DNA of 64,000 nt from Deinococcus piscis (lineage in GTDB: Bacteria > Deinococcota > Deinococci > Deinococcales > Deinococcaceae): the NCBI RefSeq assembly GCF_014653275.1, contig NZ_BNAL01000007.1, positions 33,435-97,434 on the forward strand. Direction: 5' to 3'. Shown here piece after piece: positions 41,502 through 47,620 of this stretch. A program made the translations under genes and the position numbers. Below the pieces are notes generated by a model that had not been told where the DNA came from, did no database searches, and saw only the letters and a program-made list of their open reading frames with translations. Every line of letters begins with the position of its first letter. Position 1 is the stretch's first letter.

Positions 41502-42404
41502 TCAGGGTCGGCCCGGTGGCACCTCGCTCTGATCGGCCAGGCGACCCATTTGGCTGTAATCACTGACACGGGCGTTGCTCTGCGCTGGGCCTGTCTGCCC
41601 TGCGGGGCTGCTGTCCAGCGTGCTTGCCAGTGCCTTGGCGTAGCGTCCAGCAGCCAGGAGCGGCAAGATATACATCAGGCTCAGGCCAAAAATGATGGGC
41701 AGCGCGATGAGAGTACCTACCATGCCCGCAGGATCAGCATCCATCAGGCCGCCCAGTAAGCTCAGGGGCAGGTAGATCACTTGCAGGACGATGAGCACTA
41801 TGCACCAGGTATTCAGGCGGTCAGCGGCGGGCTTAAGGTACAGACCCTGCCCACTTAGCCGAGCGGTGGCCTGTGCCAGGAAACGGCGCAGGGCCGTGTA
41901 AGGAAAATAAACTCCCACCAGCAGAACACCTACCAGGAGCAGTAGGGCGAATATAAGGCCGGCCAGTGCTTCACCAGCCAGTGGAGTCTCGGTGATCTGA
42001 ATGATAACCCAAGCGGCGAGTGTCCCCAGCACGTAAAAAGCCAGCGTTGCCCAGACAATCCCCATAATCCATTTTCCCAGCGTGCTGTCCAACTGCCGCA
42101 AGCGCCCTGCGTCGCCACCGTGTAGGGCCAGCTGTGCGGAGCGGTCCACCCATTCCTTGCCCCAGCTGAGCAGGCTCCAGTACACCCACAGGCTCAGCGC
42201 GATGAATGCAGCGGGGAGAGCGAGCAGCCATATGACCGAGCCTGCCTCTTGCAGAGTGTCGCCTGCGGATAATCCGTACAGCAGCGCGGCAAGGAGCGCC
42301 AGCAGTCCCAGACCACCAAACACCAGGTACAGGATGCGCCACACACCCAGCCAAGTGCTAAGACGGCTAGCGGCTTGTTGCAGCGGTGCATCAAGGTGAG
42401 TCAT
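41502..42404 (-). CDS. Hypothetical multi-pass membrane protein
   Basis: A 300-residue protein I do not recognise. Six or so hydrophobic segments are visible (for example ILYLVFGGLGLLALLAALLY, IWLLALPAAFIALSLWVYW, LIFALLLLVGVLLVGVYF and LIALPIIFGLSLMYILPLL). The C-terminal 40 residues are hydrophilic and rich in Ser, Gln and Pro. No catalytic motif. CACAAT ends six bases before the ATG. Convergent with ridA. Confidence 0.7.
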   Translation of the reverse strand: MTHLDAPLQQAASRLSTWLGVWRILYLVFGGLGLLALLAALLYGLSAGDTLQEAGSVIWLLALPAAFIALSLWVYWSLLSWGKEWVDRSAQLALHGGDAGRLRQLDSTLGKWIMGIVWATLAFYVLGTLAAWVIIQITETPLAGEALAGLIFALLLLVGVLLVGVYFPYTALRRFLAQATARLSGQGLYLKPAADRLNTWCIVLIVLQVIYLPLSLLGGLMDADPAGMVGTLIALPIIFGLSLMYILPLLAAGRYAKALASTLDSSPAGQTGPAQSNARVSDYSQMGRLADQSEVPPGRP

Positions 42405-42410
42405 GTCTCT

Positions 42411-42416
42411 ATTGTG
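42411..42416 (-). promoter_or_regulatory. Possible -10 box of the membrane protein gene
   Basis: CACAAT, six bases before the ATG at 42404; the first T of the consensus is missing. Confidence 0.4.
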
Positions 42417-42520
42417 TCGCTTTTTGTCAGCTTTGTGGGGTCAGAGTGCGCTGACCATCACCGGAAGCAGGTTCCTTGTGCGGTTCTGGGAAGCTGCTTT
42501 CCGATGGTCTTGAGGTCAAA

Positions 42521-43420
42521 TCAGCCCCGGCGGGTGTGGCCGTCGGTGGTCATCAGTGGTGTGTACAGCTCTGGGCGGCGGTCCCGAAAAAAGCCCATGC
42601 CTGCGCGGAACCGCCGCGACTCGGCCAGGTCCAGGGTGTGGAGCAAAAAGCCTTCTTCTTCTTCGCCCAGTTCCGCGACGATGGCCCCGGTGTAGTCAGC
42701 CACGAATGAGTGGCCGTAGTAGGTTTGCTCGCTTCCTTCAACCACCTCGCGGCCAGTGCGGTTGCACGAGCCCACATAGACTGCGTTGCTGACCGCGTGG
42801 CCCTGCATGGCCCGCTGCCACATCTGGTAGCTGTTGGGGCTCTCCACTTCTGCCGGTTCGGAACCGATGGCGGTGGGATACAGCAGGAAATCGGCCCCCA
42901 GCAGCATCATGGCGCGGGCGGTTTCGGGATACCACTGGTCCCAGCAGATGCCCACGCCTACGCGTCCGAAGCGGGTGTCCCACACCCGGAAGCCCGTATC
43001 GCCAGGGTTGAAGTAATATTTCTCCTCGTAGCCGGGGCCGTCGGGGATGTGGGTCTTGCGGTAATTGCCCAGCACTTCGCCGTCCGCGTCAATGCACACC
43101 AGCGAGTTGTAGTACGCCTGCCCCGACGCCTCAAAGTAGCTGACCGGCAGCACCACGCCCAGTTCGCGGGCCAGGTCCTGGAAGCGGGGGATAAAGGGAT
43201 GGTCGTCCAGTGGGTGCGCCAGCTCGAAATACTCCTCGCGCTCGGCCTGACAGAAATACAGGTTCTCGAACAGTTCGGGCAGCAAAATCACCTGGGCACC
43301 GGCGGCAGCGGCGGCCCGCACATGTTCCTCGGCGCGGGTCAGGTTGTCTTCCAGCTGGTCGGTCATATGCATCTGAATTACGGCCAGCTGTACGGTGTCA
43401 GGGGTGCCTTTACGCGTCAT
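42521..43420 (-). CDS. aguB: N-carbamoylputrescine amidase
   Basis: AguB, 299 residues, of the nitrilase superfamily; converts N-carbamoylputrescine to putrescine in the agmatine route. The Glu-Lys-Cys triad is Glu49 (LLPELFENLYF), Lys122 (NYRKTHIPDGPGYEEKYYF) and Cys159 (GVGICWDQWYPE). The ENLYFCQ-type segment and PTAIGSEP are typical of AguB. TACAAT ends six bases before the ATG. It lies directly downstream of arginase, but with its own promoter. Confidence 0.92.
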   Translation of the reverse strand: MTRKGTPDTVQLAVIQMHMTDQLEDNLTRAEEHVRAAAAAGAQVILLPELFENLYFCQAEREEYFELAHPLDDHPFIPRFQDLARELGVVLPVSYFEASGQAYYNSLVCIDADGEVLGNYRKTHIPDGPGYEEKYYFNPGDTGFRVWDTRFGRVGVGICWDQWYPETARAMMLLGADFLLYPTAIGSEPAEVESPNSYQMWQRAMQGHAVSNAVYVGSCNRTGREVVEGSEQTYYGHSFVADYTGAIVAELGEEEEGFLLHTLDLAESRRFRAGMGFFRDRRPELYTPLMTTDGHTRRG

Positions 43421-43426
43421 AGGTTC

Positions 43427-43432
43427 ATTGTA
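43427..43432 (-). promoter_or_regulatory. -10 box of aguB (leaderless)
   Basis: TACAAT, six bases before the ATG at 43420. Confidence 0.65.
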
Positions 43433-43448
43433 GGGCGCGCGGAGATTA

Positions 43449-43503
43449 CAGAAAGCGGAAGACTGGAACAGTGTGTCCATGCCTTCCGCTTTCTGATTTT
43501 TTC
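43449..43503 (+). terminator. Long hairpin between arginase and aguB, T-run on the plus strand
   Basis: Perfect 13-base arms CAGAAAGCGGAAG (43449-43461) and CTTCCGCTTTCTG (43483-43495) are followed by ATTTTTTT on the plus strand. Both neighbouring genes read the other way; on the minus strand the stem is followed only by TAATCT. It may end arginase transcription weakly and stop antisense transcription strongly. Confidence 0.6.
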
Positions 43504-44403
43504 TTACATAATCCGCAGGCCCATCAGGCTGGCGGACATTTCGACCATCACCTCGGCGGTTTTGTTGCCGGTGTCCAGGGTGGGATTCACTTCTACGATG
43601 TCCATGCTGGTGACCCTACCGGTTTCGCACAGCAGTTCCATCAGTAGGTGGCCCTCGCGGTAGCTCAGGCCGCCGGGAACCGTGGTGCCGGTGCCGGGAG
43701 TCACGCTGGGGTCCAGTGCGTCGGCATCGTAGGAGACATGCAGGCGTTCCACGTCCGATAGGTACTCCGTGGTTTCTTCAAAAATCCGGGTGATACCGAG
43801 CTGGTCCACGTCCTTCATGGTGTAAATCCTGATGCCGTGCTCGCGCACCAGGGCCGCTTCTTTGGCGTCTACGCTACGAATACCGATCATCACGATGTCT
43901 TCAGTGCGCAGCCGCCAGTCGCCCGCCAGTGAGGCCAATTCCGGGTTGCCCAGGCCACACAACTGAGCGACGGGCATGCCGTGAATGTTGCCGCTGGGGC
44001 TACTGTCGGGGGTATTGAAATCGGTGTGGGCATCCACCCAAATCAGGCCCATACGGTGTCCCCGGTCATTGCCGCGCAGGGCATTGCCGGCCACAGTGCC
44101 CATGGCGATAGAGTGGTCGCCGCCGATGGTGATGGGGAAAATGTCGGCAGGTAGGGCACGCAGGCGCTCTACCGTCGCGCGGCTGGCGTCCAGAATCGGG
44201 CTGAGGAAATCCAGGCCACTGCCTGAGAACTTGTCCACACTTTCAGGGAGGGCCACCGGCACATCGCCCAGGTCGCGCACGCTGTGTCCTAACTCGCCCA
44301 GGCGTTGGGCCAGGCGGGCGTTCCGCAGGGCCGAAGGCCCCATATCCACGCCACGGCGGCCTGCCCCCAGGTCCATGGGGATACCGAGAATATTGATGTT
44401 CAT
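43504..44403 (-). CDS. rocF: Arginase
   Basis: Arginase, 299 residues, hydrolyses arginine to ornithine and urea with a binuclear manganese centre. Metal ligands lie in TIGGDHSIAMG (His97), WVDAHTDFN (Asp124, His126, Asp128) and VSYDADALDP (Asp226, Asp228). SGNIHGMPVA and TPGTGTTVPGGLSYREG favour arginase over agmatinase, although the two are hard to separate. TAGGCT ends seven bases before the ATG. Neighbouring aguB points to arginine/polyamine metabolism. Confidence 0.9.
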   Translation of the reverse strand: MNINILGIPMDLGAGRRGVDMGPSALRNARLAQRLGELGHSVRDLGDVPVALPESVDKFSGSGLDFLSPILDASRATVERLRALPADIFPITIGGDHSIAMGTVAGNALRGNDRGHRMGLIWVDAHTDFNTPDSSPSGNIHGMPVAQLCGLGNPELASLAGDWRLRTEDIVMIGIRSVDAKEAALVREHGIRIYTMKDVDQLGITRIFEETTEYLSDVERLHVSYDADALDPSVTPGTGTTVPGGLSYREGHLLMELLCETGRVTSMDIVEVNPTLDTGNKTAEVMVEMSASLMGLRIM

Positions 44404-44410
44404 ATCAGCC

Positions 44411-44416
44411 AGCCTA
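44411..44416 (-). promoter_or_regulatory. -10 box of arginase (leaderless)
   Basis: TAGGCT, seven bases before the ATG at 44403. Confidence 0.6.
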
Positions 44417-44551
44417 GCGCCCGAAAACGCGTATGCCACGCGGCTGCAATTTTATAGGTTCGCTGTTGCGGCAGCGCACCAGCCAGAGTGATGGCGGGAG
44501 GGCGGGTTCAGTGCGCCGCTTGGTCAACCTTTTATGATCTCTGAGTTCATA

Positions 44552-44564
44552 CTCCTGTCAGGAG
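44552..44564. promoter_or_regulatory. Palindrome upstream of the RNA gene candidate
   Basis: CTCCTG-T-CAGGAG, a perfect six-base dyad beside GATACT (44572) and TAGGTT (44583), either of which could be the -10 box for the RNA. Operator-like by position. Confidence 0.4.
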
Positions 44565-44583
44565 AGGGTGCGATACTGCGCTA

Positions 44584-44812
44584 GGTTATGCAAGAACCCA
44601 GGGGCCACACAAGGCTGGCCCCGTCTGCCTGACCCCGCAGCTGAATTCATATTCCGGAAGATTTGCGCGGGTCAGCTCTGAGGGAGACGTCCACCTCGCC
44701 TGCACTGCAGGCCACAAAACGGACGTACGAGCGAGCCACGGCCGATGGCAGGTTCGATTCCTGCCACTCGCTGCACCCGGAGACCTTCCCAGTTGGGAAG
44801 GCTCTTTTTTTA
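44584..44812 (+). ncRNA. Candidate structured RNA with a tRNA-like T-arm and acceptor-like stem
   Basis: No coding sequence fits this gap, but it folds locally along its whole length. GGGGCCA/TGGCCCC lies at about 44611-44632. CTGACCC/GGGTCAG lies at about 44629-44676. Next is a two-tier hairpin ACGTCC/GGACGT enclosing GCCTGC/GCAGGC (about 44687-44726). The last hairpin has AGCGAG/CTCGCT closing a seven-base stem TGGCAGG/CCTGCCA with the loop TTCGATT (about 44730-44772). That loop and stem are a canonical tRNA T-arm. The ten bases between AGCGAG and TGGCAGG contain GG, as a D-loop would. There is no anticodon arm and no CCA. A strong terminator follows. The 5' end is approximate. Confidence 0.55.
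44784..44812 (+). terminator. Terminator of the RNA gene candidate
   Basis: CCTTCCC and GGGAAGG pair around AGTT and are followed by CTCTTTTTTT. Its distance of about 12 bases from the T-arm structure is typical for small RNA genes. Confidence 0.88.
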
Positions 44813-44877
44813 TTCTGTGCCTCATTTTGTTTTGGACTTGCCCCAGCCGCGTTCACTGCGTGAGCTTCCCAGCGCGT

Positions 44878-44883
44878 TAGATT
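44878..44883 (+). promoter_or_regulatory. -10 box of the DR2231-like gene (leaderless)
   Basis: TAGATT, seven bases before the ATG at 44891. It supports the extended N-terminus of the product. Confidence 0.6.
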
Positions 44884-44890
44884 CAGGAAG

Positions 44891-45409
44891 ATGCGTGACC
44901 CTGACCCTGCCCTTCCCCCGCACCCGGCAGATTTCGCTGCCCAGCCAACCAGTGCCCAGCCAGCCGGTGCCCAGCCGGTGAACTACACCCAGGCCCTGCG
45001 TCAGTTTCACCAGGCGATTGGGGAGCCTGCTCCTGGCCGCCCAGCGCTGCCTTCGGCGGAGTTGCTGCAGATTCGCCGCATGCTGCTGAGTGAGGAATGG
45101 GCCGAGGTCCAAGAGGAATTGGATCTGCTGCAAGCTCGCTTGGCTTCCGGTACAGTGCAGCCAGACGCGCCCGCTGAGCTGCACCGCCTGGCCCACGAAC
45201 TGACCGACTTGCTGTATGTCACCTACGGCACGCTGGTGCAGTTGGGCATAGACCCCGACGCCACCTTCACGGCGGTTCACCAGGCCAATCTGGGCAAGGT
45301 GGGCGGGCCCCTACGTAGCGACGGCAAGTTGCTCAAGCCTGAAGGCTGGCAACCGGCAGATGTGCGTGGGGTGCTGGAGCGCTTAGGGCGCGGTACAGAA
45401 GGCAGCTGA
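44891..45409 (+). CDS. MazG-like dUTP/NTP pyrophosphohydrolase, DR2231 type
   Basis: A 172-residue all-alpha pyrophosphohydrolase. From residue 31 on, it closely matches my memory of D. radiodurans DR2231, a MazG-fold dUTPase: ALRQFHQAIG, SEEWAEVQEELDLL (Glu68, Glu69, Glu72), HELTDLLYVTYG (Glu103, Asp106) and KLLKPEGWQPADVRGVLERL. It likely removes dUTP and so limits uracil in DNA. The first 30 residues are a Pro/Ala-rich tail with three copies of an AQP-type repeat, absent from DR2231 as I remember it; the promoter position supports its translation. Confidence 0.88.
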   Translation: MRDPDPALPPHPADFAAQPTSAQPAGAQPVNYTQALRQFHQAIGEPAPGRPALPSAELLQIRRMLLSEEWAEVQEELDLLQARLASGTVQPDAPAELHRLAHELTDLLYVTYGTLVQLGIDPDATFTAVHQANLGKVGGPLRSDGKLLKPEGWQPADVRGVLERLGRGTEGS

Positions 45410-45436
45410 GCGGAACCCAGCTGCCTTCCGAAGGCC

Positions 45437-46078
45437 TTAGCCGGGCAGGGCCGCCAGATGGTCTTTAATGCCTAGCTCGGCACCGACGACTGCGCCGTCC
45501 CGGTAGGTCAGGCGCGAAAAAGCGGCGTTGGCATGATTAAAGCGGTGGGTGGGCCAGACCGTCTGGTAATCCTCCTCCAGCAAGCGGGTCAGCAGCGCAA
45601 AGATGGTGAGCTGATGGGCCACCACCGCCACCGTCTGACCGGGGCCGGGCAAGTGACCCTGTACGAAGCTGTAAGCCCGCTCAGCCACGTCAGTGCCGCA
45701 CTCACCGCCGGGACATGCAAAGCTGGGGTCGCCGCCCCGGAAGCGCAGATAGTCGTCCGGGAACTGCGCTTCGATCTCGGTGATGCTCTGCCCATCCCAG
45801 TCCCCGAAAGCGATTTCGCGCAGGGCGGGCGACTGTTCTAGGGTGCCGCCCACCACGTCCTGCACAAGCTGCGCCGTTTGCAGGGCGCGGGGCAGGTCAC
45901 TGCTCAGAATCAGGGGGGCCTGAACGCCCTCGGCATGGAGGCGCTGCGCGGTGACCTGGACCTGGGCGCGGCCTGTGTCATTCAGCGGGGTGTCGGTCTG
46001 ACCTTGAAAGCGGCCCTGGGCATTCAGAGCAGTCTGGCCGTGGCGAATCAGGAAGAGGGTGCCGGAGTCAGCAGTCAT
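45437..46078 (-). CDS. Histidine phosphatase (phosphoglycerate mutase-like)
   Basis: A 213-residue branch-1 histidine phosphatase. The phosphorylated histidine is in LIRHGQTALNAQGRFQG (His13), the acid/base region is LREIAFGDWDGQ, and the second histidine is VVAHQLTI. Possible roles include phosphoglycerate mutase (cofactor-dependent) or a broad phosphatase such as the CobC/GpmB group. The ATG at 46078 was chosen for the RHG position and CATACT eight bases upstream. Convergent with the dUTPase gene. Confidence 0.88.
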   Translation of the reverse strand: MTADSGTLFLIRHGQTALNAQGRFQGQTDTPLNDTGRAQVQVTAQRLHAEGVQAPLILSSDLPRALQTAQLVQDVVGGTLEQSPALREIAFGDWDGQSITEIEAQFPDDYLRFRGGDPSFACPGGECGTDVAERAYSFVQGHLPGPGQTVAVVAHQLTIFALLTRLLEEDYQTVWPTHRFNHANAAFSRLTYRDGAVVGAELGIKDHLAALPG

Positions 46079-46086
46079 GGAAAGCC

Positions 46087-46092
46087 AGTATG
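46087..46092 (-). promoter_or_regulatory. Possible -10 box of the histidine phosphatase gene
   Basis: CATACT, eight bases before the ATG at 46078. Confidence 0.4.
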
Positions 46093-46113
46093 CCACCCAG
46101 GGCCGGGCCAGCC

Positions 46114-46626
46114 TTACAGCCGGATGCGGCGTGGGTCGGGAGCTTCCTGGCAGGTGGGCGCGCCCGCGTCGTACCAGCCCAGCGGGCGCAGGGAATCGCC
46201 GCACTCGCGCAGGTACAGCTGGGCATAGTGCTCGGCGTACCGCTCAAACAGCTGGGAGTGGTAGGCGTCCAGCCCCTCAGTGTTCGGGCTGACCTTGAGG
46301 TGGCGGCCCGCCGCGCAGTGCCCGAATTCGTGGGCCACCACCCGCACCAGAGCGGTGCGCGACAGCGTGGGGTCCAGGTCCACCACACACGAAAAAGCAG
46401 GCGGCAACGTCAGCGCCGTGCCTGCGAAGCGCGGCGTGGTGAGGTCGTCTGGTCGGTGGCCCAAGCTGGTGGTCAGGCCGCCCAGCGACCCCGGCGCGAC
46501 CAGACGCCAGTGCACCGTCACGTCATGCGTGGTGGTGGTCCACTGGGCCTGGTCACGGGGCGGCACGGTGAACAGGCAGCCTGTGAGCAGCAGGGCCAGT
46601 GGCAAAAGGCTCAGCAGCGAACGCAT
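46114..46626 (-). CDS. Small lipoprotein with HEXXH zinc-protease motif
   Basis: A 170-residue predicted lipoprotein. The signal peptide RSLLSLLPLALL precedes the lipobox LTGC (Cys17). RVVAHEFGHCAAGRH places His99, Glu100 and His103 in an HEXXH helix with a third histidine (His109) six residues on, the spacing of metzincin ligands, though the glycine is one residue off the metzincin pattern. No Met-turn is seen. It may be a very small envelope metallopeptidase; family unknown. Its start is only 36 bases from the divergent hydrolase gene. Confidence 0.7.
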   Translation of the reverse strand: MRSLLSLLPLALLLTGCLFTVPPRDQAQWTTTTHDVTVHWRLVAPGSLGGLTTSLGHRPDDLTTPRFAGTALTLPPAFSCVVDLDPTLSRTALVRVVAHEFGHCAAGRHLKVSPNTEGLDAYHSQLFERYAEHYAQLYLRECGDSLRPLGWYDAGAPTCQEAPDPRRIRL

Positions 46627-46632
46627 GGCCCC

Positions 46633-46638
46633 AGTATG
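46633..46638 (-). promoter_or_regulatory. -10 box of the HEXXH lipoprotein gene
   Basis: CATACT, six bases before the ATG at 46626; 12 bases from the -10 box of the divergent hydrolase gene. Confidence 0.45.
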
Positions 46639-46650
46639 GCGGCCTCCCGC

Positions 46651-46656
46651 TACACT
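46651..46656 (+). promoter_or_regulatory. -10 box of the hydrolase gene (leaderless)
   Basis: TACACT, six bases before the ATG at 46663. Confidence 0.6.
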
Positions 46657-46662
46657 CGGCGC

Positions 46663-47421
46663 ATGTCCCGCCCTTTCTCTTTTTCTCCCGTGCGCACTGC
46701 CCTGCTGCTGGCCGCAGGCGTCCTGCTGGGGTCGCTCTGGCCTGTGCTGCGGCCCGCTGCGCCGGTCCCAGGACAGGACGCAGTCACGTCGCCGCAGAGC
46801 CTGGCTGCCCAGGTCACGCTGGAACAGGTGCCGGTGCCGTTTTTGCATATTCGCCCTGCGGCTATGGAAGCGCACACCCTGCTGGTCCTTTATCCCGGTG
46901 GGCTGGTATCTCCGCAGGCGTACGAGTGGCTGGGCCGGGCACTGGCGGCGGACGGTATAGAGACGGCCATACCGGTGTTCCCGCTCAATCTGGCGGTGAC
47001 GGGTGCTGAGCGGGCAGGGCCGCTGATAGAAGCCCTGGGCAGCGGCAAGCGGGTGATTCTGGCTGGACATTCGCTGGGCGGGGCAATGGCTGCGCAGTAC
47101 GCCGCCCGCCACCCAGAAACCGTGGGCGGCTTGCTGCTGCTGGCGGCCTATCCGCCTGGGGGCAGTGACCTGAGCGCTCTGGACCTGCCGGTGCTGGACG
47201 TGCTGGCAGAGCACGACGGTGTGCTGAACCGCCAAAAATGGCAGGATGCCCAGGCGCGGCTGCCCGCGCACACGCCAGTGCAGCTCGGCGGCGCAGTCCA
47301 CGCCTTTTTTGGGCGCTACGGTCCGCAGCGGGGCGACGGTACGCCCACCGTCAGCCGCGCCCAGGCCGAAGCAGAACTGCTGGACGCGGTGCGGAGCTGG
47401 CTGGCCGAAGTGAGCCACTGA
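46663..47421 (+). CDS. Alpha/beta hydrolase with N-terminal membrane anchor
   Basis: A 252-residue alpha/beta hydrolase. One hydrophobic segment near residues 12-30 (TALLLAAGVLLGSLWPVL) suggests export or anchoring. Nucleophile elbow AGHSLGGAMAAQYAARHP with Ser137, a likely acid in VLAEHDGVLN and a histidine in GGAVHAFFG. It resembles the small Abhydrolase_5-type group found in Deinococcus and actinobacteria; substrate unknown. Confidence 0.82.
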   Translation: MSRPFSFSPVRTALLLAAGVLLGSLWPVLRPAAPVPGQDAVTSPQSLAAQVTLEQVPVPFLHIRPAAMEAHTLLVLYPGGLVSPQAYEWLGRALAADGIETAIPVFPLNLAVTGAERAGPLIEALGSGKRVILAGHSLGGAMAAQYAARHPETVGGLLLLAAYPPGGSDLSALDLPVLDVLAEHDGVLNRQKWQDAQARLPAHTPVQLGGAVHAFFGRYGPQRGDGTPTVSRAQAEAELLDAVRSWLAEVSH

Positions 47422-47451
47422 CTGCACGGCTGACCGCACTGCTCCTGCGCC

Positions 47452-47486
47452 GCCCTGAGCAGAGCCATTGCCCTGAGCAGAGCCAT
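47452..47486 (+). repeat. Tandem duplication of a 17-base unit
   Basis: GCCCTGAGCAGAGCCAT occurs twice with one base between (47452-47468, 47470-47486), between the hydrolase gene and the fad gene. Confidence 0.85.
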
Positions 47487-47620
47487 AAGGTGAGTTCGCC
47501 TGCTGCGGGTGCTGCAGAAGGTAGCCTGGACATGGACATTTATCCCACTCATCCACTAGTCTTTAGACCGAGTACAAAATTCATCGTTTCATTCAGGCGC
47601 TGTTGTCGCCAGGAGGTTCC

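Noticed and set aside
44686..44775. The T-arm sequence as a normal tRNA or as the 3' end of tmRNA
   Set aside because: No 5' acceptor strand (GCGAGTG) exists at tRNA distance, no anticodon loop or CCA end is present, and the tmRNA 5' consensus and tag reading frame are missing.
44586..44863. Short reading frames on both strands over the RNA candidate
   Set aside because: They run through the paired stems and the terminator, have no ribosome-binding site or promoter at their starts, and have the composition typical of translated tRNA-like sequence.
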